Position numbers and translations under genes: made by a program. A DNA stretch of 64,000 nt from Gp13-AA77 sp035946735 (GTDB lineage: Bacteria > Acidobacteriota > Terriglobia > UBA7540): the NCBI GenBank assembly GCA_035946735.1, contig DASYYZ010000130.1:1-64000 (forward strand), read 5' to 3'. Shown here piece after piece: positions 26,468 to 34,911 of the stretch. Numbering within the stretch: the first letter of the stretch is position 1; the number at the start of each line of letters is the position of its first letter. The notes below the pieces were generated by a model. The model did no database searches, was not told the DNA's origin, and saw only the letters and a program-made list of their open reading frames with translations.

Positions 26468-26496
26468 TTGACACGCGCCGCCTCCGGCGCTAAGGT
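26468..26496 (+). promoter_or_regulatory. Sigma-70-type promoter for the cobalamin-regulated receptor
   Basis: TTGACA at 26468-26473 and TAAGGT at 26491-26496 are separated by 17 bp, an ideal spacing. The transcription start would fall near 26503, shortly before the riboswitch. A second TTGACA at 26518 lacks a -10 partner. Confidence 0.6.
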
Positions 26497-26532
26497 TGCA
26501 GAGTTCGTTTTTGCTCTTTGACAATTCTCTGT

Positions 26533-26752
26533 TCCGTGGGTGCTCCCGAGCCGAGTTCGGGAGAAAAAGGAAAGGCCGTGCAAATCGGCTGCGGTCCCGC
26601 CACTGTAATCGGTGAGCCGGATCCTTCAAGGCGCGAGCGCCAGTATCAGGCGCCCCGCCAGCCACTGTGTCTCAAGTTTTGAGCATGGGAAGGCGAAGGA
26701 TTCAGGCGACGACCCGAGAGCCAGGAAGCCTGCCCCGGAACGTCGTACCTGA
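26533..26752 (+). ncRNA. Cobalamin riboswitch
   Basis: The conserved core of the adenosylcobalamin aptamer is present in order: a stretch ending AAAGGCCGTGCAAATC near 26570-26585, then GGTCCCGCCACTGTAATC (26593-26610), a variable region, GCATGGGAAGGCGAAGG (26682-26699), and the B12 box CGAGAGCCAGGAAGCC (26715-26730). These match the consensus elements of the class. The element sits between a good promoter and a terminator and ahead of a TonB-dependent receptor, the standard arrangement for vitamin B12 repression of uptake genes. Confidence 0.92.
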
Positions 26753-26785
26753 ACTCTTCGCCGGAAAGAGCCCTCGGAAACAGCG

Positions 26786-26828
26786 CAAGCCTCCGAAACC
26801 CGCCCGGGGAACCAGGAGGCTTTTTTTT
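26786..26828 (+). terminator. Intrinsic terminator forming the riboswitch expression platform
   Basis: AGCCTCC at 26788-26794 pairs with GGAGGCT at 26815-26821, enclosing a 20-nt GC-rich loop, and is followed by eight T residues (26821-26828). Placed between aptamer and gene, it suits ligand-dependent transcription termination. Confidence 0.8.
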
Positions 26829-26898
26829 GCCTGCCTGGCGTGACTCTTCCCGTCGATCAGCACCCCGCCGTGTGAGCGGGGAGAAGGGTAGAGTCACC

Positions 26899-29226
26899 AT
26901 GCATCGAGCTGCCAGCCGCCTTTCCGACAGTCAAGAACTCCCGTTTTGCCCAAAACAAACCGAATCGCGTTGCTTCAACCGTCTATTCACCCTGGCCGCA
27001 TTTTTGCTGATTGCGCTGCCAGTGCAGGCCAGCTCGATTCAAGGAACGGTTCTGGACCCGCAGGGGCGGGCCGTAGCCGGCGCAAAGGTCACTTTGCTGT
27101 CTCCGCTGAACCAGGTGGAGGAGCGCTCCACCGATGCGAGCGGCAGGTTCGCCTTTGACAGCCTCGACCGCGGCACCTACCGTTTACTGGCGGAATCGAG
27201 CGGGCTCTCAGCGGCACCCACCGAAACGAAGATCGAGAATCGACAGCAGAATCAGAAGATCGACCTTCACCTCGCGCTGAGCGCCACCACGCAACAGGTG
27301 GTGGTGTCGGCGTCGCTCGGCGGCGCCGTCATGCCGCAGGTGGGATCGTCCGTGACCGTCCTCAACTCAAAGGATATGAAAGATCGCGGCGATCAAACCA
27401 TCTATGACGCCCTGCAGGACGTGCCTGGCGTGACGGTGTCCCAAAGCGGGCGCTGGGGAGGCGTCGCCAGCGTTTTTGTACGCGGCGGCGAATCGGACTA
27501 CAACCTGGTGCTGATCGACGGCATTCCGATGAACGAGTTCGGCGGGGCGTTCGATTTTGCCCCGCTCACCACCGACGGCGCGGAACGCGTCGAGGTCACG
27601 CGCAGCCCCGAGAGCGCTCTCTACGGCACCAACGCCGTCTCGAGCGTGGTGGATATTGTGACTCGCAAGGGTGATGGTCCGCCGCACTTGTCGCTCGTCG
27701 AAGGCTTGGGCAGCTTCGATACCCAGAGATTTGGGGTAGGCGCCAGCGGACTTTGGCGCGGCCTGGATTGGGCCGTGGACGCGAGCCGGTTGGAGTCGAA
27801 TGGAGTGGTACCCAACGACGAGTACACCGATCAGAGCTCGCTTGTAAGCCTGACGTACCCTTCCGGCGGACGGCGTCAATTCGGATTCCATTACTTCGGA
27901 AACGCCAATGACGCCGGGGCGCCGGGCCCCTACGGCTCCGATCCCGATCATTTGTTTCCGGGCATCGATCACTACTCGCGTGACAAGCAGAACCTGTTCG
28001 GTTACGCCTTCAACTACTCCGAGCAGCTTTCGCCGCGGTTTCGGCAGGTCACATCGGCCTCCGTTACGACGGACCGGTACTACTTCCGATCGCCCTTCGG
28101 CGATGAGTTTACGCACGATTTACGGGGCGTTTTCAACACTCGCAGCGAGCTGCTGCTTTCAAATCAGGATTTCCTGGTGGGCGGCTTCGAGTACAACCGG
28201 GAGCAGGTTAAGGACACCTACATTGACGACGCCTCCGGCGCGCCCTTTCTGCTGCCGCGTACCACACTGGCTTACTTCCTGGAGAACCGTTGGGTTCCGG
28301 TAAGCAGCCTGACCTTCATCGCCGGTGTGCGCGCCGACGATATCCGCACCTCGGCGTTGCCGGCCGACCAATTCGGAGCCCGGCCTTCGATTCCGGCCAG
28401 CTCGCTGGTGCAGGTTGATCCACATCTCTCAATGGCCTGGCTCGCTCGTCGCGCTTCCCGTACTTCGGACACCATCGGCGCCCTTCGTCTGCACGCCAGT
28501 TTCGGCACCGGGATTCGCGTGCCGAACGGCTTCGAGCTCGCCTTTACCAACAATCCGCAGCTCAAACCTGAACGCAGCTTGAGCTTTGACGTGGGAGCCG
28601 AGCAGCGCCTGCTTGGGGATCACGCGGCCTTGGAACTCACCTATTTCTACAACCGGTTCAAGGATCAAATCGTGGTGCTGGGCGGCTCGTTGACAAACCT
28701 CAGCACCTTCACTTCCGCCAATCTCGGGAACGCCCGGGCCCAGGGGGTGGAGGCGTCCCTGCGTGTGCGGCCCAGGGCCGCCCTGCGTCTGGAGGCCGGC
28801 TACACGTTCCTTCCCACTTCCATTCTGGCTCTCGAGGGCGCGAGCCAAGCTCTGGAGCCATTTGCGGTAGGCCAGCCGCTGCTGCGGCGTCCCCGCAATT
28901 CGGGGTTCTACTCGCTGGCATGGGATCACAAGAGGCTCACACTCGAGACCAGCGGATACCTCCGCGGTCACGATCTTGATCTGGAGCCGAACCTCGGCAC
29001 CTTTGCATGCGAGGCGCCGCCGGCCGGTCCGGGATTACCTTGCCTGTTTGAAAACAAGGGCTACGTCAGGATGGATGGTGGTCTTTCCTACCGGGTTTAC
29101 AAGGGGCTCGAGCTTTACGGGCAGCTCTACAACCTGTTGGACCGGCACTACGAGGAGGTGCTCGGATATCCGGCTCTACCGTTGAATTTCATGGCTGGGA
29201 TCCGGCTGACTTTGCCGGCGGAATGA
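26899..29226 (+). CDS. TonB-dependent outer-membrane receptor, probable cobalamin transporter (BtuB-like)
   Basis: Predicted 775-residue outer-membrane receptor. A signal peptide (LFTLAAFLLIALPVQA) leads to a carboxypeptidase-regulatory-like domain (SIQGTVLDPQGRAVAGAKVT, near residues 45-125), the plug (VVVSASLGG, DALQDVPGVTVSQSGRWG, VFVRGGESDYNLVLIDGIP) and a 22-strand barrel. The C-terminal barrel ends GIRLTLPAE. The cobalamin riboswitch and terminator directly upstream suggest vitamin B12 or a cobinamide as ligand. ATG 26899 is preferred over the frame opening at 26827, which lies inside the terminator. No tonB or ABC partner is adjacent. Confidence 0.88.
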   Translation: MHRAASRLSDSQELPFCPKQTESRCFNRLFTLAAFLLIALPVQASSIQGTVLDPQGRAVAGAKVTLLSPLNQVEERSTDASGRFAFDSLDRGTYRLLAESSGLSAAPTETKIENRQQNQKIDLHLALSATTQQVVVSASLGGAVMPQVGSSVTVLNSKDMKDRGDQTIYDALQDVPGVTVSQSGRWGGVASVFVRGGESDYNLVLIDGIPMNEFGGAFDFAPLTTDGAERVEVTRSPESALYGTNAVSSVVDIVTRKGDGPPHLSLVEGLGSFDTQRFGVGASGLWRGLDWAVDASRLESNGVVPNDEYTDQSSLVSLTYPSGGRRQFGFHYFGNANDAGAPGPYGSDPDHLFPGIDHYSRDKQNLFGYAFNYSEQLSPRFRQVTSASVTTDRYYFRSPFGDEFTHDLRGVFNTRSELLLSNQDFLVGGFEYNREQVKDTYIDDASGAPFLLPRTTLAYFLENRWVPVSSLTFIAGVRADDIRTSALPADQFGARPSIPASSLVQVDPHLSMAWLARRASRTSDTIGALRLHASFGTGIRVPNGFELAFTNNPQLKPERSLSFDVGAEQRLLGDHAALELTYFYNRFKDQIVVLGGSLTNLSTFTSANLGNARAQGVEASLRVRPRAALRLEAGYTFLPTSILALEGASQALEPFAVGQPLLRRPRNSGFYSLAWDHKRLTLETSGYLRGHDLDLEPNLGTFACEAPPAGPGLPCLFENKGYVRMDGGLSYRVYKGLELYGQLYNLLDRHYEEVLGYPALPLNFMAGIRLTLPAE

Positions 29227-29247
29227 CGCTCGGCGCCGAGCCTGGCG

Positions 29248-29748
29248 CTACAGCGACATCATATATTCGGAGGCCGACAGTTGACCGCCGCCGCTGTCGC
29301 CACGGCCGAAGCGAATGCGCTTGATGCGCTCGCCGAGGACGTTCGCGAAGTATTCGAGCACAGCCGTCATCTTCAGCAGCACGGCGCGCTCGCCATATTT
29401 CACCAGGTGCAATGCCCATAGAGCGACGGAGAGCACCCGGAAATAGATGGCCAAGGCGCGCTCGCTCGCGGAGAGCTGGCGATCCTGGTTGGCCGCGTTC
29501 TTGAGCAGGTAGATCAGCGCCAGATAATCGCACTTGAGGTGCATCGAGAAGCGAGGATAATCAACCGGAGCATCGAACTCTTCGAGGCTCTTGCGCACAT
29601 AGGGGAACTCAAGGCGGTTGGCGTCTATGATCGGGTCGGGCAAGGGATCCTCAAAGGGCCGCCGCAGAATCCTCTCACAGGCCTCCTGAAGAAAGACCGG
29701 TAGCAACGCCAAAGACAACACAATAATGATCCACGAGAACATATGCAT
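29248..29748 (-). CDS. Membrane-anchored protein of unknown function
   Basis: A 166-residue protein with one N-terminal membrane helix (SWIIIVLSLALLPVFLQEA) and a hydrophilic, helical remainder containing LKCDYLALIYLLKN and LSVALWALHLVKYGERAVLL, ending with a glycine-rich tail. No family recognised. The frame is open to 30033 across the upstream gene, but ATG 29748 begins just before the membrane helix and removes the overlap. It follows the multi-pass protein at 29760 by 11 bp, so the two form an operon; both are convergent with the B12 receptor gene. Confidence 0.55.
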   Translation of the reverse strand: MHMFSWIIIVLSLALLPVFLQEACERILRRPFEDPLPDPIIDANRLEFPYVRKSLEEFDAPVDYPRFSMHLKCDYLALIYLLKNAANQDRQLSASERALAIYFRVLSVALWALHLVKYGERAVLLKMTAVLEYFANVLGERIKRIRFGRGDSGGGQLSASEYMMSL

Positions 29749-29759
29749 ACTCGGAACCC

Positions 29760-30605
29760 TCAACCGTTGAGATAACCAGCCTGCAAAGCGTCCGGCCGAG
29801 CCACGCTCCTGCGATGCCGTCCGCCGGCTGCAACGGGCTTCATCTGAATCGCGGGCGAAACCAACTCCGACCTTGCCATCCGCCGTTTGCTGCTCCGGCT
29901 TACGGGATCGCTCTCGCCCTCCGGGAGCTCCTCCTGAGTGATGGCAAAGATCCAAATCACCATCATCGCCAGAGAGCAAATCGGAGAGACATACTTGATC
30001 ATCTCGCTGCCCATCAACGAGGCCGAAGCCCAACCGGCCGCCGGTCCCGCCAACTGCACGCCGAGGCCGCAGACGAGCAGAGTGAGATCGCTTTTAGCCT
30101 TGAACCGCTGAACCATCAGGTAAAGCGCCGTGTTCAGCACGAGACAGACGAAATACAAGTCCTGGTTGAACTCATAAATGTAATCGGTGATGTAGTGGGT
30201 GCTGAAAAGCTGACCGAAGTTGTGACGAAAAGCCACACCGGCGACAGCGGTCACCAGAAGCAGGATCCACATCAGAATCGGTTTGATGAATTTCCAAACC
30301 TGCTCGCGATCCCGGCAGGCGCAGCGGAACAGGGCGCAAAGGAGGAGAAACATTCCCAGGGTGAGAAGGAGGTCTGACAAATAGTAGAAGTAGAAATACG
30401 CTTCCGAGTAGAAATACGCTTTGGACGTGCCGTAATGGTGCAGCACCCACCCGCGTCCTGCGTCCACCACGAATAGTGCGGCCACATACGCGCACAGTGC
30501 GGTGAAGCGCTTGATCCGCTTGGGAGACAGCAGCAGCACGAGCAGGGTCAGTTCAAGGCCGGAGCCCGCGTACTGAAGCATTTTTATGAGAGATACTTGT
30601 CCCAT
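29760..30605 (-). CDS. Multi-pass membrane protein of unknown function
   Basis: A 281-residue protein with about seven membrane helices spread over residues 10-230 (for example ALCAYVAALFVVDAGRGW and PILMWILLLVTAVAGVAF) and a basic, hydrophilic C-terminal tail. No transporter or kinase motif seen. Tyr-rich YFYSEAYFYFYYL around residue 65 is unusual. It starts the small operon with the 166-residue membrane-anchored protein. The pattern recalls uncharacterised proteins of soil acidobacteria; function unknown. Confidence 0.6.
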   Translation of the reverse strand: MGQVSLIKMLQYAGSGLELTLLVLLLSPKRIKRFTALCAYVAALFVVDAGRGWVLHHYGTSKAYFYSEAYFYFYYLSDLLLTLGMFLLLCALFRCACRDREQVWKFIKPILMWILLLVTAVAGVAFRHNFGQLFSTHYITDYIYEFNQDLYFVCLVLNTALYLMVQRFKAKSDLTLLVCGLGVQLAGPAAGWASASLMGSEMIKYVSPICSLAMMVIWIFAITQEELPEGESDPVSRSSKRRMARSELVSPAIQMKPVAAGGRHRRSVARPDALQAGYLNG

Positions 30606-30680
30606 CCGCCATAAGCTTAAAGTCTACGGACGCAGAAGGCAAGTACTTTTTTTGCCAATACCTTCTTTTCTAACCTTGGC

Positions 30681-31067
30681 CTAGGCTGCCATCAGCTTAG
30701 CTGGAGGTGGCAGCGGCACCGGGGCAGTCCCGATCGCAACCAGCTTTGACGGAGGCGGCAGCGGCACCGGGGCAGTCCCGATCGCAACCAGCTTTGACGG
30801 AGGCGGCAGCGGCACCGGGGCAGTCCCGATCGCAACCAGCTTTGACGGAGGCGGCAGCGGCACGGCTGAAGCTCCAATTGTTACGGATGCGTCCGACGAA
30901 GGCAGCACCGTCGTTATACTCGACGCCCGTCCGGGAAGTTGGGTTGGGCATGCGTGGCCCAAATATGTAATACACGTGTTATTAGCAGCTTCCAGCGCTC
31001 GGCGGAGCGACACTCCGGCCAGCACCACCACCAAGGCAACAAAACACTGAGCGATTTGTCTTCGCAT
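30681..31067 (-). CDS. Small secreted protein with Pro-rich 16-residue repeats
   Basis: A 128-residue product starting with a signal-like segment (RRQIAQCFVALVVVLAGVSL). The C-terminal half repeats the unit VPLPPPSKLVAIGTAP, three full copies and a diverged last copy ending PAKLMAA. A Cys pair (NNTCITYLGHAC) sits between signal and repeats. No domain recognised. GGAGGGAAC precedes the ATG as ribosome-binding site. The codons agree between copies, so the repeat array is nearly identical at the DNA level, implying recent expansion. Confidence 0.6.
   Translation of the reverse strand: MRRQIAQCFVALVVVLAGVSLRRALEAANNTCITYLGHACPTQLPGRASSITTVLPSSDASVTIGASAVPLPPPSKLVAIGTAPVPLPPPSKLVAIGTAPVPLPPPSKLVAIGTAPVPLPPPAKLMAA
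30693..30867. repeat. 48-bp tandem repeat array in coding sequence
   Basis: Copies begin GGAGGYGGCAGCGGCACC at 30703, 30751, 30799 and 30847, exactly 48 bp apart; the first three are nearly identical and the fourth is truncated. The period keeps the reading frame (16 residues). Confidence 0.9.
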
Positions 31068-31798
31068 CGGGTTCCCTCCCTCAATTTGGGGTTATACGTA
31101 ATAACCCTTACAGATTTATCGGCGTATATTCTGTGATAAATAACTACTTGTGTCAATGGACTTTCGCTTAAGAGGCAGAGCCAGAGAAGGAGTAGATCTC
31201 GTCGTGGAGTCGGCAACCCACTAACCAAGAGTGGCTCCCCCCTTATCGGCCGATGAGCTTCGAGCCGGCAGTTGGCAAGACTGGTCATACAGGGTATCGT
31301 AATCTCTTGCCTCCGGCCATTTTGTTTCCCCTGAATTGTATAAGAGATGCAAGTTTCCATCGGTGCGGGAAGCCAGTTAGCTCGCCCGGGAGGCCGGGTT
31401 CAGAGTCTGTGTTTGCTTTAGCGAGCAGCCGTTGAGAAGAAGTCGCAGCTCAGGCCCGTCCGGGGCAACGAGTTCCCGCAATGCTCACCTTGGCCGGGCC
31501 CTCTCCAATCTCCGGCAGGGCAGCTAAGGCCCTTCTAGTACTTTACTTATAATATAGAGCAGTTAAACAACTCCGGGCGCGGTTTTGTGACAACGTAGTG
31601 AGATTTATTTTTAGCAGGTAACCGCCCAATTTTCACGCTTAAAGGTCGCAGAAACTAAAGGTTTTATAATTTTCATTCGTTATTTCTATCATGGGCTGTT
31701 CTTGACTGGGCACAGGTCCCGCGATATCGTAAACGGTACACGAGCCCGTTTCACGAGGCTGATTACACCCGCGGAAATTCTACTTTTGGGGAGGTTTC
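31068..31798. other. Long intergenic region between a secreted-protein gene and glnA
   Basis: Approximately 730 bp containing the divergent promoters. The glnA promoter is at 31702-31730. AT-rich tracts occur at 31115-31150 and 31550-31690. GC-rich stretches between 31200 and 31540 contain several short complementary arms, for example CCAC/GTGG near 31218-31234, and might form leader RNA on the minus strand; I could not match them to a known riboswitch class. No convincing gene. Confidence 0.55.
31702..31730 (+). promoter_or_regulatory. Sigma-70-type promoter for glnA
   Basis: TTGACT at 31702-31707 and TATCGT at 31725-31730 have 17 bp between them. Transcription would start near 31737, leaving about 60 nt of leader before the glnA ATG. 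No sigma-54 element (GG-N10-GC type) was noticed. Confidence 0.55.
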
Positions 31799-33208
31799 AT
31801 GGACGCCAAGGGGGTATTGGAGTTTGCGGCCGCAAGTAACGCCAAGATGATCGATGTCCGGTTCACGGATTTGCCCGGACTGTGGCACCACGTTTCATTT
31901 CCGATTCATCAGCTCTCAGCGGATTCGTTTGAAGACGGATTTGGCATGGACGGTTCCAGCATCCGGGGGTGGGCTGCGATTCACGAAAGTGACATGTTGC
32001 TGGTACCGGACCCGAGTTGGTGCATGATGGACCCCTTCACCGATGTGCCGACGCTGGTTCTGATCGGCGACATTATCGATCCCCTCACCAAGCAGCGTTA
32101 CTTGAAGGACCCCCGCCACATCGCCAAGAAGGCGGCGCAGTACCTGCTTTACACCGGTGCCGCGGACACGGCCTACTTCGGGGCGGAGGCGGAGTTCTTC
32201 GTTTTTGATAACATCCGCTTCGATCAGGCCCAGCAGCACGGATACTACTTTATTGACGCTGAAGAGGGCCGCTGGAATTCGGGACGCGAGAAAGACAACC
32301 TCGGTTACCGGCCGCGCTATAAAGAAGGCTACTTTCCGGTACCACCCACCGATCACTACCAGGACCTGCGCACCGAAATGGTGCTGACGATGGAGCGCGC
32401 CGGCCTGACCATCGAGTGCCATCATCACGAGGTGGCGACTGGCGGCCAGTGCGAGATCGATCAGAAGTTCAACTCTATGGTGACCTCCGCCGACGGGATG
32501 ATGATTTACAAATACATCATCCGGAATGTCGCGCGTCAATACGGCAAGACGGTAACGTTCATGCCCAAGCCGATCTATCAGGACAATGGCAACGGCATGC
32601 ACACCCACCAGAGCCTTTGGAAGGACGGCAAACCCTTGTTCGCGGGCGATCAATATGCCGGCTTGAGCTCGATGGCCCTCTCCTACATCGGAGGGCTGCT
32701 GAAACATGCACCCGCGCTCGCGGCCCTGATCGCGCCTACCACTAATTCCTACAAGCGCCTGGTGCCGGGGTTTGAGGCGCCGGTGAACCTGGCGTATTCG
32801 CGCCGGAATCGCAGCGCCGCGGTCCGCATTCCAATGTATTCGGCCAGCCCGAAGGCGAAGCGGATCGAGTTCCGGCCTCCAGATCCGTCCTGCAACCCTT
32901 ATCTGGCTTTTGCTGCCATGCTCATGGCCGGGCTTGACGGCATCGAGAACAAGTTCGATCCCGGAGAGCCGCTCGACAAGGATATCTACGATCTCGGCCC
33001 CGAGGACATCAAGAAAGTACCGTCGCTGCCGGGCTCTCTCGAAGAATCACTTCACGCGCTCGAAAAAGACCACGAATTCCTGCTGAAGGGAGACGTCTTC
33101 AGCGAAGAGCTGATCGAGACCTGGATTGACTACAAGATGAAGAATGAAGTCCAGGCTATCAGCGCGCGGCCGCACCCGTATGAATTCGCGCTCTACTACG
33201 ACATCTAG
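31799..33208 (+). CDS. glnA: Glutamine synthetase type I
   Basis: Predicted 469-residue glutamine synthetase making glutamine from glutamate, ammonia and ATP; the active enzyme is a cytoplasmic dodecamer. Family marks are VRFTDLPGLWHHVSFP, FGMDGSSIRGWAAIHESDM, AEAEFFVF, NGMHTHQSLWKDG (ammonia/metal site), RNRSAAVRIPM and RIEFRPPDPSCNPYLA. The adenylylation-type loop is present as DKDIYDLGPED, with its Tyr, so regulation by covalent AMP addition is possible. Start supported by GGGGAGG about 6 nt upstream. Confidence 0.97.
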   Translation: MDAKGVLEFAAASNAKMIDVRFTDLPGLWHHVSFPIHQLSADSFEDGFGMDGSSIRGWAAIHESDMLLVPDPSWCMMDPFTDVPTLVLIGDIIDPLTKQRYLKDPRHIAKKAAQYLLYTGAADTAYFGAEAEFFVFDNIRFDQAQQHGYYFIDAEEGRWNSGREKDNLGYRPRYKEGYFPVPPTDHYQDLRTEMVLTMERAGLTIECHHHEVATGGQCEIDQKFNSMVTSADGMMIYKYIIRNVARQYGKTVTFMPKPIYQDNGNGMHTHQSLWKDGKPLFAGDQYAGLSSMALSYIGGLLKHAPALAALIAPTTNSYKRLVPGFEAPVNLAYSRRNRSAAVRIPMYSASPKAKRIEFRPPDPSCNPYLAFAAMLMAGLDGIENKFDPGEPLDKDIYDLGPEDIKKVPSLPGSLEESLHALEKDHEFLLKGDVFSEELIETWIDYKMKNEVQAISARPHPYEFALYYDI

Positions 33209-33365
33209 GCTAGAGCCAAGGCGCGGTTTGCCTGGATTGGAGGTTGATCGCCGCGGCTCCGAACTTCGGGGCAGAACTGTCGAATCAAGAATATCAACAC
33301 TGGAGCGCCGGCGACGCTGACGGTTCGTTCCGGCACTCATTCCTCTTTCCCCCTGACTGCAGCAA

Positions 33366-34466
33366 ATGGCCACCATTGCGCTTGACGCCACCTACAGCCT
33401 TGATCCGGAACCCACGGGAATCGCGACTTACTCGCGGCGTCTCGTGGAATCGGTGCTCGAGCTGGATACAACTCACCGATTCCTGGTTTGCTATCGCCTG
33501 TCGCGCTGGCATCGCCGCACGGCTTTCATGCGGCCTTCAGCCGGCCGCCGTCGATTCGGCGTTCGTCTGTTCCAGGAACACCTCACGTTCTGGCTTCCCT
33601 GGCAAGCAGAGATCTTTCACAGCCTGGCGCAACGTCCGCCGGCCTTTCGTTTCCGCAAAGAAGTGGTCACCGTTTTCGATATCTTCCCGATCACGGGAAG
33701 GGACTACTCCACGCCCGGGTTTCAGCGCAAGTTCGGCAGCTTGTTGCGCGATGCCGTGCGGCGGGCCTCGCGAGTGATCACGGCATCCCGCTACACAGCT
33801 GAGGAGCTGCAAAGGCACTGTGGCGTACAGTCGAATCGGATTCGCGTGATTCCGGTGGGTGTCGACCTGCCCGACCTTAGCCCGAGCGCTGAGGACCGCC
33901 GAATTGAGCGCGAACGCTGGGTGGGGCGCGGAAACGAGCTGGTGCTGGTGGTAGGCGCGATTCAAAACCGGAAGAACACACTGGGAGCGGCGCGGTCGGC
34001 GGCGCTGTTGCCAGAGCGTTACCGGTTCGTCCTGGCGGGCGGCAACGGCCACGGGAGTGAAGCCGTGCACGAATTCGTCCGCCGCAACCAACTCTCTGGC
34101 CGCATCGTGACGACCGGCTACGTCTCACCTGCCCAGCTCGAGAGCCTATATCGGGCCGCGAGCGTGCTCCTTTTCCCCTCATTTGAAGAAGGCTTCGGAA
34201 TTCCGGTGCTCGAAGCCATGGCGCGCAGCGTTCCGGTGGTGGCGGCACGCACCTCGTCGCTTCCGGAGGTTGGTGGCGAGGCGGCGCGCTACGTTGATCC
34301 GCACTCTGACGCCGCAATTGCCTTTGCGGTCCGGCAGGTGATCGAAGACGAGTCTCTACGTGCTCGATTGACTAGTCTCGGGCTCGAGCGGGCCGCTCAG
34401 TTCACATGGCGGCGCACTGCAGAGCAGACTCTCGAAGTCTACGAGGAAGTTCTAGCCGTGAGATGA
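33366..34466 (+). CDS. Family 4 glycosyltransferase
   Basis: Predicted 366-residue GT-B fold glycosyltransferase. The N-terminus is ALDATYSLDPEPTGIATYSR, with the acceptor-side Gly loop. The C-terminal donor domain shows LVLVVGAIQNRKNTLGA, VTTGYVSPAQLESLYRAA, FPSFEEGFGIPVLEAMA (the EX7E motif) and SLPEVGGEAARYVDP. Members act at the cytoplasmic membrane face, transferring a sugar from a nucleotide donor. The acceptor is unknown. It sits alone after glnA rather than in the polysaccharide operon. Confidence 0.85.
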   Translation: MATIALDATYSLDPEPTGIATYSRRLVESVLELDTTHRFLVCYRLSRWHRRTAFMRPSAGRRRFGVRLFQEHLTFWLPWQAEIFHSLAQRPPAFRFRKEVVTVFDIFPITGRDYSTPGFQRKFGSLLRDAVRRASRVITASRYTAEELQRHCGVQSNRIRVIPVGVDLPDLSPSAEDRRIERERWVGRGNELVLVVGAIQNRKNTLGAARSAALLPERYRFVLAGGNGHGSEAVHEFVRRNQLSGRIVTTGYVSPAQLESLYRAASVLLFPSFEEGFGIPVLEAMARSVPVVAARTSSLPEVGGEAARYVDPHSDAAIAFAVRQVIEDESLRARLTSLGLERAAQFTWRRTAEQTLEVYEEVLAVR

Positions 34467-34646
34467 GAGGGCCGTGGTGCAAATAGGGGATGCCCACCAG
34501 GGGGTAAAGCACCTTGGGGCGCACCGCCGGCCCTGAGACGGGGACTGCTTGGAAACCCGGAGCAGAGCGGGTGCCGCAGCGGCCCAACTCGTGCCATTCG
34601 GATCCCCCCTTATGTACAGCCCCCAGACCACCTGGGCTCTTTCTTC

Positions 34647-34670
34647 AAACGCCTGGATCACCAGGCGTTT
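34647..34670. repeat. Perfect 10-bp hairpin in intergenic DNA
   Basis: AAACGCCTGG at 34647-34656 is the exact complement of CCAGGCGTTT at 34661-34670, with loop ATCA. The arms run A-rich into T-rich, so a terminator on either strand is possible, but the U tract is just three bases. Confidence 0.55.
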
Positions 34671-34841
34671 GCTGTCGCTTGCACTTGAATCGGGCACGCG
34701 AGGCTCCACTCTCCGGAGATACAAACGCTTTCCTATCTGTAAGGCTCGCCAGGCTGAAGGCAGAATTGTGTCGGATCCTATCCGAAATCCTTGACTTCTA
34801 ACTTTTTGGATAGAGTTTTCGGATCGCTCTAGGTGGGGAAC

Positions 34842-34870
34842 TTGGGATTGGCCGCAAATTCAGTTATAAT
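34842..34870 (+). promoter_or_regulatory. Sigma-70-type promoter for a secreted protein
   Basis: TTGGGA at 34842-34847 and a perfect TATAAT at 34865-34870, 17 bp apart. Transcription would begin near 34877, about 35 nt before the ATG at 34912. Confidence 0.65.
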
Positions 34871-34911
34871 AGCCAAGGGATCGCAACTTTCTACGAATGA
34901 GGTGAATGGCG

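Larger units (their letters stand above)
34467..34911. other. Intergenic region with several RNA-like hairpins
   Basis: About 445 bp between the GT4 gene and a secreted-protein gene. AGGGCCG around 34468-34475 can pair with CGGCCCT around 34530, with a second stem GGTGC/GCACC inside it. Further on lie a bulged hairpin at 34618-34638 and a perfect hairpin at 34647-34670. The promoter at 34842-34870 serves the downstream gene. No convincing protein-coding frame. Confidence 0.55.

Noticed and set aside
25674..26474. An open frame extending ppk1 by 267 residues
   Set aside because: It lacks the family's residues and covers two plus-strand genes; the internal ATG 25673 has a ribosome-binding site and normal length.
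26500..26545. A second TTGACA at 26518 as promoter for the TonB receptor
   Set aside because: No -10 box at 16-18 bp, whereas the one at 26468 has a good -10 at 17 bp.
30636..30660. GGCAA/TTGCC arms with a T-run, possibly a terminator of the repeat-protein gene
   Set aside because: The T-run lies in the loop rather than after the stem on the minus strand, so it does not fit an intrinsic terminator.
31190..31260. GGCAACC and nearby CCAC/GTGG arms, recalling the SAM-type riboswitch core
   Set aside because: The other conserved elements and correct order are missing and no methionine gene lies downstream within reach.
30914..31360. A 148-codon minus-strand frame overlapping the start of the repeat protein
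   Set aside because: It has no coding signature and lies in another frame over a gene with a signal peptide and ribosome-binding site.
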